From Semisulcospira habei (lineage: Eukaryota > Mollusca > Gastropoda > Semisulcospiridae): DNA of 64,000 nt. The notes under the pieces are model-generated. The model was not told the DNA's origin and ran no database searches. It saw nothing but the letters and a program-made list of their open reading frames with translations. The stretch lies in assembly GCA_036245525.1 (NCBI GenBank), contig BTPG01000005.1, positions 213,645,875 to 213,709,874 of the forward strand, written 5' to 3'. The translations under genes and the position numbers were made by a program. Each line of letters starts with the position of its first letter. Position 1 is the first letter of the stretch. Positions 21,480 to 30,589 of this stretch are shown one piece after another.

Positions 21480-22785
21480 TACGCTACTCGACCTCTCTGC
21501 CGCCTTCGACACCATAGACCACTCTATCCTCCTCCACCGCTTTCACCACTCCTTTGGCATCACTGACTCTGCTCATTCCTGGTTTCTCTCCTACATCTCT
21601 GACAGACAGCAGTCCGTCATCATCGACGGCGTCTCCTCCAACCCAGTCACGCTTTCCTGCGGAGTTCCACAGGGGTCCGTCCTGGGCCCGGTCTTTTTCA
21701 CACTCTACACCTCCCCCCTGACCAACATCATACAGTCTCACCACATACACCACCACCTCTATGCTGACGACTCACAACTACTAGACAAAGACAAGCCCGA
21801 CAACACTCAATCACTACTGACTCGCATGGCTGACTGCTATGAAGACGTGAAAAACTGGATGACAGCAAACAAGCTTAAACTAAATGACGACAAAACGGAA
21901 GCCATGCTGGTAAGCACTCACCAGAAACTTTCCAAGCTCACTCCCTCTCTTCACCTTCAACTCGACAGCACCCACATCTTCCTCAGTGACTCGGCCAAAA
22001 ACCTTGGCGTTATCCTTGATTCCTCTCTTACCATGACCAGCTTTGTCTCCGCCACTGCCCAGGCATGCTACTTCCACCTCCGCCGCATCTGTCAAATCAG
22101 AAAATACCTCACCACCGAAGCTGCCACCAAACTTACTGTCTCTCTCATCCTATCTCGCATCGACTACTGCAACTCTCTCCTTTCCAGCCTCCGTCACTCC
22201 ACCACTTCCACTCTCCAGCGCATCTAGAACAATGCTGCCCGCCTCGTCCTCAGAAAGAAAAAATCCCACCACATCACTCCCCTGCTCATACTCCTTCACT
22301 GGCTTTCCATCCCACAACGCATCCAATACAAGATTCTGTCTCTCTGCTACAAATTCCTGAACAACTGCGCTCCTGCCTATCTCTCCAACTTACTTCACCC
22401 CTACACTCCTTCCCGCTCCCTCCGCTCCACCTCCGACCCTCTCCGTCTCCACATTCCCCGCACCAAACTCAGCACTTTCGGCCCCCGCTCCTTCTCAGTT
22501 TATGGTTCATCCACCTGGAACACTCTCCCACTCTCTCTCCGTCAGAAAGACTCTCTCTCTCCTCCTTTCAGTCCGCCCTCAAAACTCACCTCTTTCAACA
22601 GTTCTAGCACTATATCACCACACTCCCCACAAAAGCTGACTGTCGCAATGTATTTCACTATTTGTGGTACATGAGTCATTGCCTACAGCGTGCGCATGCG
22701 TGCGCGAGTTGTGAGTGCGCGCTTAGAGTTATAATTATTATAGATAAGCGCATTATAAATACCGTAATTATTATTATTATTATTA
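21480..22785 (+). mobile_element. LINE D: 5'-truncated L2/CR1-like LINE with TTA-repeat tail
   Basis: RT from motif A (LSAAFDTIDHSILLH) through VPQGSVLGPVFFTLY, LYADDSQL (catalytic YADD), WMTANKLKLNDDKTEAML, KNLGVILDSSLTM, LSRIDYCNSLLSSL and LHWLSIPQRIQYKIL. The C-terminal part runs on to about 22,600. One in-frame TAG follows LQRI near 22,225; otherwise the frame is open. The 3' end is an ATT/TTA trinucleotide run (22,767-22,785). It interrupts the last Maverick gene; target duplication is at most a few bases (AGAT). Same family as 1-520. Confidence 0.85.
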
Positions 22786-22987
22786 GATGCGGAGTCAATC
22801 CCCTGTGAATGTTGAAGAACTAAAGGCTAGTTTTTTAGCGGAAGGAAAAAAGATCAGTTTTCAGGAAACCATGGAAAAAAATACAAAATCTTTTAAGCAA
22901 ATAAAAATCATATTTGGTAATCGTTTATTTTTTTTTATTATTACTTGTCACAGAGAGATGACTTGTTGCTTGCACCTAACTATTTAA

Positions 22988-23317
22988 CCCTATCAGCTCC
23001 ACCACCACCAGACTATTACTAAAAAACAATGATTTTGTTGTCCTTGTATCTTGTCAAATCTGTCCGATTAAGTTGTGACTTTCAATTTGTTATGTTTAAG
23101 TTCTTATAAGTTCTTATAAGTTCTTATTTATGACACTTATATGTTCTGTGTCAACTAATTTATAATAACTTATGAAAACTAATTTATAGGAACTTTAAAA
23201 AAAAGTTACCTGTAAAGTTATTTGGCAGTTATGTGACTTTGAAAATTTGTTATCAAGTATCTGTAGGTAACTTTAAAAAATTGTTATCAAGTGCATATAA
23301 CAATGTTGTTGTATTTT

Positions 23318-23320
<3 letters not shown>
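22988..23320. other. AT-rich non-coding spacer at the right end of Maverick copy 1
   Basis: No gene. Holds three tandem copies of AAGTTCTTAT (about 23,098-23,127) and paired TTGTTATCAAGT motifs (about 23,248 and 23,281). It may contain remains of the Maverick right terminal repeat. I found no inverted match upstream of copy 2's first gene, so this is not established. Confidence 0.3.
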
Positions 23321-23321
<1 letters not shown>

Positions 23322-23367
<46 letters not shown>

Positions 23368-23377
23368 TGTGTGTGTG
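23322..23377 (+). repeat. (GT)n microsatellite
   Basis: About 28 GT units with one GTAT interruption, giving a run of alternating purine-pyrimidine bases. Confidence 0.95.
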
Positions 23378-23465
23378 GTTATTATTAAAATAACTGTGTT
23401 TTGGGGTATTGACACAAAGTCAATGGTATAAATGTTCCTGAATAATCCTTTTTCATATCTATAAC

Positions 23466-23775
23466 ACTAAGCCATATATAAACACACATACGCACATAAA
23501 CACATACAGACACACACGCGTAAACACAAACACACACACACACGTAAACACAAACACACATATTTACACACATGCACACACACGCACAGACATACGCACT
23601 CACACACGTAAACAGACACACACATGTAAACAAACACGTAAATACACACGCATACACACACACACATACACGCATATTTTCGTGCATGTATACACGCACA
23701 CACGCATACACACATAGACACGCAAACACACACACACACGTACACACGCACATACACACGCATACAGACACAATC
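23466..23775 (+). repeat. Degenerate CA-rich microsatellite
   Basis: About 310 bp of ACAC with frequent TA, CG and GT interruptions. Apparent Cys/Val-rich reading frames on the minus strand are a by-product of the ACAC/GTGT pattern and are not genes. Confidence 0.9.
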
Positions 23776-23924
23776 TTTATTCAGCATGCATAAATATTGT
23801 AGACTCCTGTCCGCAGAACACTTCGCCACACCGTTGTATTACACAAGTATGTTGAGTTTTGTATCGTATATGATACACAGCAAATTGGATACTCGTCTGA
23901 AGGCTTCGGACGAGTTGCTAAGAC

Positions 23925-24480
23925 CCTACGTCATTGTTTACGTTAGAAACTGCGGTAACGGCGTTACCGCCCAGGGAATAAACAGAAGATTGAAGACTTT
24001 GTATTTAAGAGTCCTTTTAACTCTGCGATCTGTATGAGTAGACGAGCAACTTCCGCCTTGCAACTAGTGACGTATTGGACTCCTCACTGTACGCAAATGA
24101 CACTGCCTGCAGTCTTCGCTGCGCTGTTTACCTGCTACCACAATCTAGCTTAGGAACCGAGGTAAAAAAATGGCGTTACCGCTTAGGGTGTCATTATAAG
24201 ACTAAAGACTTTCTGTTAAGAGTCATTTTAACTCTGTGTTCTGTCTCTCATTTCTTATTTGTTTGTGACACAAAAGTGATAGCAAATGGTTCTTTTTACA
24301 CACTGCATTGGCTAATGACATGAGCGGTGGTTGGCAAGCACAACATTCTTTGTTTATCTTAGAAACCACATTAACGGCGTTACCGCCTAGGATGTCATTA
24401 TAAGACTTTGTGTTAAGAGTCACTTTAACTCTGTGTTCTGTCTCTCATTTCTTACTTGTCAACGGCATAAAAGTGATAGC
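23925..24480 (+). repeat. Tandem repeat, about 210-230 bp unit, three copies
   Basis: A block containing GGCGTTACCGCC, then GTCATTATAAGACT, TTAAGAGTC, TTTTAACTCTG and TGTTCTGTCTCTCATTTCTTA, occurs near 23,950, 24,165 and 24,375, the first degenerate. The unit includes an odd-centred palindrome GGTAACGGCGTTACC near 23,953. No coding potential. Confidence 0.7.
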
Positions 24481-24489
24481 AATCAGCTC

Positions 24490-25680
24490 TGTTTGAGAAG
24501 GCTCAATCTTCTGTTACACCCTCCTCTCCTTACTGTGCAGACACCACTATTGTTAATGCCTCATTGTTTTAAATAATCACGGCTTTTTTTTACAATTAAC
24601 TACCATTGACCCCCACCAGCGCCTCCGTCTTCCTCAATTACCCTGTTGATTTCAAATAAAACTCAAGTTTAACAATGCTGCAATAACGATTGTGGATTCT
24701 TTGGAAAATAGTTTCTACTTTCTCTCTTTTACTCCGCGAAAATATAGATTTCCAAAATCAATGCCATTTATGACTAAAGCAAAATTAACACCCAGAGTTA
24801 GTTAATTTAATGGATTTGTTAGTGTGTACACACAAAAATGTGTATTTAATATGTTTAATTATAACTTTAAAAATTATGTGTTGGAAAAAAACGGTGCTCA
24901 CATTGCACACATGAATGTTTCAGCCTGATTCTGGCCTGGCCATATACAGAGAGTTTTGTGACACATGTCTCGATTTTGTTGTAGTCACTCAATCTTTGTG
25001 TATTTTGAACATGTTTCACTTTTTAAAAAGTCAGGTACTGCTCTCGTCAGCGGACCAAACCTGACCACAGAGGCGTGATTTAGTTATCACATCCGTCCTT
25101 CTGTTCAAAGGAAGATCTGTGGATTTGTTGTTTGACGGTATTTGTTGTCCGTTCATTGTGAGTTGGTCGGTTCATTGCGTCTCCACGTGAAGTAATTCAA
25201 TGCACTGTGCGAGGTTTACCAGCACTAGGTTATTGTGCGTCACCAGTTTTGGTGCGATTCCCTCGCCGTCTATGTTACCTTCATTGCGTTTTCGCAGCGG
25301 TGTTTTCATAGAGGCATTTTGGGTTGTTTAGCACCAGGCTGTTGTACGTCACCATAATGTTTGGTGCGATTTCAGTTGGTTGTTGGATTCCTATAACCAC
25401 GGCATTCTGGTTGATGCCAGTGCACGGTTTGTGGTGAGGCTGTAGCTCTTACTACGACCTTCTCGTCTTCAGTTCAAGTGACATGTATGGCTACTGCCAG
25501 GTCATGCGAAGTTGGTCAGTGGCAGCTCGCTGTGACATCCGATCATGTGGTCCCGCTTGGCGTGCCTGTTACTGGGCTGGTGGTTCGTCATTGACTGTTT
25601 TCACGCACAAACACCTTGGCAAGGGCTGGTTCCGTCCATCACGGCCTCCTGTGCAAGTATCTCTGCGGAAAGAGGCGTAG
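24490..25680. other. Non-coding stretch with one degenerate direct repeat
   Basis: Nothing gene-like seen. A pair of about 40-bp direct repeats (AGCACTAGGTTATTGTGCGT near 25,220 and AGCACCAGGCTGTTGTACGT near 25,331) suggests an old tandem duplication of about 110 bp. Apparent frames at 25,483-25,850 have no recognisable features. Confidence 0.4.
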
Positions 25681-25958
25681 ATGCTAACGTGTCCCTGCAG
25701 AAGAAAGGAAAACACCAGGATCAATGCAGAAGGCATAGAGGTTCAGGTGTCCTTGCAGAAAAACAAAGAAAACGCATGCATAAAAGGTTTTCATGCAGAA
25801 AAAAGAAAACACACATGCATCAACGGTTTCCCTGCAAAAAAAAAAAATAAAAAAAAAATACATATGCATCAACGATTTACCAGCAGAAAAAAAGAAACAC
25901 ATATGCATCAATGGTTTCCCTGCAGAAAAAAGAAACGTATAATTCTGCATCAAATGCG
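25681..25958 (+). repeat. Degenerate ~40-bp minisatellite (CCCTGCAGAAAAAAGAAAACAC... type), part 1
   Basis: About six diverged units, each with TTTCCCTGCAGAAAAAA followed by ACACATATGCATCAA. It continues past the SINE at 26,346-26,460, so the SINE inserted into the array. Confidence 0.75.
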
Positions 25959-26345
25959 GCCCCACCCGGGTCTGCCCTGGGGGACTTGGGTGGGGTTAGG
26001 TATTTTTTAGTTCCCAGGGTCACCCTGGTCAGCCCCACAGGGTGGGTTTATCTCTCTATTCTGGGGCATGTGTTTCTGTCTACCCTTTGTCCCTTCACCT
26101 GTATTTGCCTTTTTAAAACTCTCCCTACTGTCTGCACTGCCTGTAGCTCTTGATATTGGATGTGTGTTGCTAGATGGTCTTAGCTTTATTTAGGCCCATG
26201 TGTTAGGTTTATTTAATGTATTTGACCGGCTGGCGACATACATTCAATGTTCTGTTTAGTTTGGTGTTTTTTCACAAGCAGTGCAGGCACGTCCTGAGAA
26301 AGCCTTGTTGCTGTCGGGACGTTAAGCAATGTACAATCAATCAAT
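25959..26345 (+). mobile_element. SINE, 5'-truncated, body and 3' end only
   Basis: Matches the SINE at 40,147-40,532 from CCCCACCCGGGTCTGCCCTG to the conserved 3' segment CGGGACGTTAAGCAATGTAC and a CAAT-repeat end. It lacks the tRNA-like head (A and B boxes). It interrupts the ~40-bp minisatellite. A faint ATGC on both sides is too short to be sure of a target duplication. Confidence 0.85.
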
Positions 26346-26460
26346 TAGATGCACCCTGGTCCCTGCGGATGGAAGCATAGATGTTTGAGTGTTCCTGTAG
26401 AAAAAAGGAAAAAGACACACACATGCACAAAAGTCCCTGCAGAAGCAAGAGGCATAGATG
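26346..26460 (+). repeat. Degenerate ~40-bp minisatellite, part 2
   Basis: Continuation of the array at 25,681: units with TCCCTGC(A/G)G and AGAAAAAAGGAAAAAGACAC, separated from part 1 by the SINE. Confidence 0.65.
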
Positions 26461-26572
26461 CACATGTTGGTTATTTGGTATCGTTATTTTTTGCTGTTTC
26501 CAATGTTTCATATTTCCGCATCGTTTGTCTGGTGTACATCAGTGAGCCATGCCATGCCTTCTTTATTATAAA

Positions 26573-26662
26573 ATGAACCAAGACGAATTACTTCTTCTAA
26601 ATGATATCAGTGCTGTAGAGAACAAAGACTTAGACTCCAAAAACAGCGGATTTTGTCTGTAA
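26573..26662 (+). pseudogene. Maverick copy 2: first small frame at the left end
   Basis: A 29-codon frame (MNQDELLLLNDISAVENKDL) ends in TAA at 26,660-26,662; a further short open stretch follows at once in another frame to about 26,705. The composition (acidic, AT-rich DNA) matches the neighbouring Maverick genes. It is probably the remnant of a small left-end gene. No family recognised. Confidence 0.35.
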
Positions 26663-26703
26663 TTTTTCCTGGAAAGTCCAAAGCTTATCTTGGAAAACAA
26701 TAA

Positions 26704-27021
26704 ATGACAGAAGATATAAAATCCCTCATCGCTGACGAGTTAATTAAACTACACTCTAAATATGAAAATCACATTACTTCACTAATGGCTCGTGATTTGA
26801 GTCAAACTCTTGTCTGTCTATACACAAAAGCAATGAGTCACTTTCTACCTGTAGACACTGACAGTCTATCACACGACCTTGAAAGCAACCCTATTGTTAC
26901 AAGTTCAATTGGTAAATTAGCATGCGTCATGTTTTACAAGTTTGGCAATTACCTTGCACCTGTCGTAACTTTGCTTGTTACTGGTACTTGTGTGGTAGTC
27001 ATATTGATTATTCGAAAATAA
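26704..27021 (+). CDS. Maverick copy 2: 105-residue protein with C-terminal transmembrane helix
   Basis: Intact frame from ATG 26,704 (MTEDIKSLIADELIKLHSKY). The first 75 residues look helical and soluble. The end has one strong membrane helix (LAPVVTLLVTGTCVVVILII) followed by RK and the stop, so a C-tail-anchored topology is likely. It is one of a row of small same-strand genes at the left end of the element. I do not know its function; small membrane proteins at Polinton ends are commonly unassigned. Confidence 0.55.
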   Translation: MTEDIKSLIADELIKLHSKYENHITSLMARDLSQTLVCLYTKAMSHFLPVDTDSLSHDLESNPIVTSSIGKLACVMFYKFGNYLAPVVTLLVTGTCVVVILIIRK

Positions 27022-27038
27022 AGTTTACTGCTGAAGAA

Positions 27039-27511
27039 AATGGACGAAACCCAGGCGACCCCACAACCGAACCCCGGTCCTGCCCTGACACAGGTTCAAA
27101 CAGTGACTAAGATAAAAAGTCCAGGAAGGGTAGAGGCTGGAAAAAGATTAGCTGAATATAACAGACAAAAAAAAATTACAGCTTCAAGCACAAACAGAAA
27201 AAGCTCATGTAACTGACCCACCATCAGGACAATCAGGAACTTCAACACCACCAGTGTCATTACCGTCAGGGCCATCAGGACCATTAGAATCATCACAATT
27301 GTCAGGATTGTCACACCCTCATCAAAATGATAGACAAACAACTAAGTCTAACCCTGAAACTGAAATAACAAGATATATAGTTGACGGCTTTGTTATCGGA
27401 TTTGGTTACGTAGGTTACCAATTATACAAAAAGTACAAACTACAGACTCGAACAATGTCCAAAAAATCAGACACTCCAAGAACAAAACCAGAAGTCACCA
27501 CACTTCCATAA
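27039..27511 (+). pseudogene. Maverick copy 2: basic N-terminus, Pro/Ser-rich linker and hydrophobic segment, one frameshift
   Basis: Starts at ATG 27,039 (MDETQATPQPNPGPALTQVQ), 17 bp after the previous stop. The block SPGRVEAGKRLAEYNRQKK is a recurring motif in Polinton small proteins. A slip in the A-run near 27,168 changes frame; the second half (to 27,511) is Pro/Ser/Gly-rich (PPSGQSGTSTPPVSLPSG) and ends with a Gly/Tyr-rich hydrophobic segment VDGFVIGFGYVGYQLY and a basic tail. One indel separates it from an intact frame of about 157 codons. Function unknown. Confidence 0.5.
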
Positions 27512-27581
27512 CACCCAAAGCCATTGACCCATTTCATATGCAGTGAATAAACTATTATTTTAATTTTTATTGCCTAAGAAA

Positions 27582-27812
27582 ATGAGCGACACAAAGAACA
27601 TAATGAACCTTGTCTATCACTCTGCAGTAATAAGCGGACTAGCAGTAGCTTACTCTATGCTGGGAAAATGTCTACTCAAAATGAAATCTGCTGATCTTAG
27701 TAGATTAGACTTTGAAGACAGTGCTAAGCTAGTTGCTGTCAATACAGCGTCAATTGTGACAAAAGAATTTCTCGTCAAGCAAGGAATTATTCCAGAAAAT
27801 GTTTCTATGTAA
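27582..27812 (+). CDS. Maverick copy 2: 76-residue protein with N-terminal hydrophobic segment
   Basis: Intact frame from ATG 27,582 (MSDTKNIMNLVYHSAVISGL). A hydrophobic helix covers about residues 10-30, and the rest is helical and mildly charged, ending GIIPENVSM. It is followed within 10 bp by the next gene's ATG (27,823), so these small genes form a tight same-strand group. No family assignment. Confidence 0.5.
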   Translation: MSDTKNIMNLVYHSAVISGLAVAYSMLGKCLLKMKSADLSRLDFEDSAKLVAVNTASIVTKEFLVKQGIIPENVSM

Positions 27813-27822
27813 ATAAAATAAG

Positions 27823-28240
27823 TATGGCAAATATAGCCAATAAGATTGTGGTGCAGTTGTTAATGCATTGGCATTTAGTGGATCAAACTATCTTTTTTCA
27901 AAAATGGGTAGCGAGGAATCTGCGGGTGAATTGAAACGTCACAATGAGGCGTCTGAAAAACTTGCACAAGTGTAGCAGGATTATGAAAAGCAATGAATAG
28001 AAAAACTTGATTTCATTAATGAAAAACTGAGGCTTGAAGGTCATGCACAGCATACGTTTTCAAATACCGACGACGCAATTCGTGAGTATTTTCTCATCAC
28101 GGGTAATGACATGACCCCAAAACCAAAACTAAGTGACTATTATCAACCAAGTACACAACAAAGAAATGGAGAGATAATCTTTTTCTAGTAGGCATGACAT
28201 TTGTTTATTTTACAGGAGTTTTTATTGCTAGAAAAAAATG
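27823..28240 (+). pseudogene. Maverick copy 2: homologue of the 941-1297 gene, broken
   Basis: ATG at 27,823 (MANIANKI), then a frameshift near 27,845 and the block FSKMGSEESAGELKRHNE, which matches copy 1. In-frame stops occur in the GTGTAG near 27,973 and near 28,000, and the C-terminal membrane segment (near 28,190) is again in another frame. This copy shows the gene's true 5' end, which copy 1 lacks. The end overlaps the integrase start. Confidence 0.55.
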
Positions 28241-29165
28241 ACAGACGTTAAACTATCAAAAATATATTACTCCCCAATTGGGTACTGGAAAGGCCAAACT
28301 GCTATTAAGAAATTACACGCAGCTGTAGGCGGTGATGTAACACTCAATCAAATAAAACAATGGTTAAAAAACAGGCAATATGGTAGATATACCTCCCTGC
28401 TCCAAGAAAAATAACAAGACCTCATTTTGAAAACACAACACCGAATGACACCCATCAAATGGACCTCCTGTTCCTTCCACATGACACAATAAGAAAAAAG
28501 CAATAGAAGTATGCACTGACTGTAGTTGACATTGCTTCAAAGTACAAGGATGCTGAACCAATATCTGACAAAACTGCTACCACAGTTGCTACAGCATCAA
28601 CAAAAATATATAGTCGTGGTCCTTTAAATTTTCCCAGACTTGTGTGGAGCAGTTAATCAATTATTTGTGAAGCATGGCGTAATGGTTAGACGCGGCATTC
28701 CAGGAGTGCACAGGTTACAGGCAATTGTTGAGAACTTTAACAAACAGTTATCAGAAAGACTTTTCAGTTACCAGTATTCAAAGGACCTTATGCATGACAC
28801 ATGAAACACTGAATGGGTAAAAAGATTACCACCTGTGATAAAAGCAATGAATGATGAAGGCCATGTAAAGTCAGCATATGCTATTCAATTGAAAACAATG
28901 ACAAAGCCAAAAACAACCCAGGCCCCACCAACGCTGGCGCCAGACACAAGTTTGTTTACAAAACAGGTAAGATATTATATCAGCCCGGAGAATCAGAAAA
29001 CGACGTCAGATGTAGAGCAACCGACCCCATTTGGTCTACATCTGTACACAATATAAAAAATTTAGTCCCTTGCACTGACGCAACAATTTATTATCTGTAT
29101 GAACCAGCTCCACAGAGGGCATTTGTCAAAGAAGAATTACAGATTATTCCTCCAGACACTGTTAC
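28238..29165 (+). pseudogene. INT: Maverick integrase, copy 2, broken and missing a catalytic block
   Basis: Begins at ATG 28,238 (MTDVKLSKIYYSPIGYWKG). The first catalytic region (TVVDIASKYKDAEPI) is present in one frame. At about 28,640 roughly 28 bp that in copy 1 encode the second catalytic Asp (QVDDGSEFK) are deleted. The Glu region AIVENFNKQLSERLFSYQYS follows in another frame, with a TGA near 28,800. The C-terminal tail runs to about 29,165, tail-to-tail with POLB. The stops differ from those in copy 1, so the two copies decayed independently. Confidence 0.82.
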
Positions 29166-30532
29166 CCATTTCAGCAACTAATTCATCAATTAATTCATCT
29201 ACTAATTCATCGGCTATTTGTTCAGATAACTTGCGTCGGTAATGCCCAGGCACATAAGCTTTTTTTTTTATACTGTGAAACACATTTTTTGTGTCCCCAA
29301 CTGCAAATGACTTTTTATGTGTTTGGATCATTTCAAGATTATGTTTGTTTGATCTCAATGACTTGTTTGGATAATCAGGCATTAATGCTCCATCTAATAC
29401 TTGCTTGTAATGTTCATGATGGATGTCTTTATTTTTTATTGCTGTTTTTTTTTTTTTTGGTATTCCTTTTGCTTTTGACTGACTACCTTTTTGATGCCAT
29501 ATAGAATACATTTTTGATCTCAGTCCAACATACTCAACCATTGGCACACCATTCAGTTCATCTTTAAACTTTCCAGGCACTTTCTTGTTTTGTGTGCTAA
29601 ACAGTGTTTGGTCTTTTGGATAATGAGATGTGTCATAGATGTGTAACTCTGTTTTCATGTCTTCATAAAAGTCTTCAGTAGGCACATCAATAATCATAGA
29701 GTCAGTGTCAGTGTCAGTGTATAGCAGACAGCACTCAGGATACTTTGGTTTGAAGTAATCATAGTAGAATTCAAGCATCAACAATTTTGATAACTCAAGA
29801 ATTGCCATACCAATGAAAACTGGCTTGTCCAGTTTAACAATTTTTTTGTAGTGAAATTGCATACAATGATGAATGAAACTTTTTATACCTCGTGTACTGT
29901 GGTTTGCCTGTAAGTTTAATTGCACCCGAATCAGTTGTGACTAGTCTCACATCTTTGCAGTGATGAGGATTTTCCATCGTCTTCCCAAAAGAGGAATTGT
30001 TCAAAAGCTTAAAAAGGTCTTTGTCAAATGCAGTGTTGCCATCCCTGGCATGCAATGTTGTGTTCTTCATTTTGTAATCTTTCATGAAAGTACTCTGATC
30101 AAATTGAATACCTATGTAAACTTTCTTTAGTACTACCCATGTCTGATGTACAACTGTAGCAAGCAAAAGTGACATACATAATTGAATTTGTCATTCAGAT
30201 TTGGTACAAGTTTAGTGTCTTCTTTTTTCCCTGTCATACTCATTTTTTCAACAGCTAATGGATAATCATTGTGGTAATCATGTAGATGATGCGGGTACTC
30301 CAAGTCTACTTCAAAGATCCAACCCTTTGCATCATTCCGGTCATGATTCATAATATTGTTTGTAAACTGTGTTATATCAGATTGTGGCAAATCATACAGA
30401 CAAAAGTTTTTCAAGGGTAATAACTCACACATCGCCCAGCCATACATATTGTTCGCATCTACGTACGTAATGAATGACCTTGACTTTGAGGGGTCAAAGT
30501 CAAGGTCGTCCAGATATTTATTGTTGGCTTTG
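29150..30532 (-). pseudogene. POLB: Maverick POLB, copy 2, C-terminal part only
   Basis: From high to low: SKSRSFITYVDANNMYGWAM (motif A), NNSSFGKTMENP (motif B region), KLTGKPQYT, ELSKLLMLEFYYDYF, motif C, and an acidic C-terminus ending near 29,150. Motif C reads YTDTDTDSMIID, with a 6-bp in-frame duplication relative to copy 1 (YTDTDSMIID). Frames break near 30,150 and 29,850. Homology with copy 1 stops at about 30,532, within the coding sequence, where unrelated sequence begins, so the exonuclease and N-terminal domains are missing. Confidence 0.85.
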
Positions 30533-30589
30533 GCAATAAGTAAGGGACTGGGTTCTGCATCAGCAAAATCCACGTTTCCTCAAACTTAA

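Larger units (their letters stand above)
15450..22987 (+). pseudogene. Maverick copy 1: rightmost gene with hydrophobic core, split by two insertions
   Basis: The gene is recognisable from about 15,460 to 15,811 (QADAFRLINITEAIKYLE, then a Gly/Ala-rich hydrophobic segment GVGIAASLACFGLEAI with a frameshift near 15,670). It is interrupted by the solo-LTR-like element (15,817-21,316), resumes at 21,322-21,462 with LIISKALQDNFIDDEEFK in an open frame that joins exactly at the target duplication, is interrupted again by LINE D, and ends with 22,785-22,987 (SPVNVEELKASFLAEGKKIS). A TAG near 21,460 lies in frame. The function is unknown; hydrophobic centre plus helical charged tail suggests a membrane-associated virion protein. 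It is the last gene before the presumed right terminal repeat. Confidence 0.5.

Noticed and set aside
22988..23320. Maverick right terminal inverted repeat
   Set aside because: Plausible position, but no inverted counterpart was found upstream of copy 2's first gene or at the truncated left end of copy 1.
23385..23829. Cys/Val-rich minus-strand ORFs that resemble a Cys-rich secreted peptide
   Set aside because: They are translations of the degenerate CA/GT microsatellite.
25483..26010. Lys-rich ORFs at 25,483-26,010
   Set aside because: They translate the A-rich ~40-bp minisatellite and the start of a SINE.
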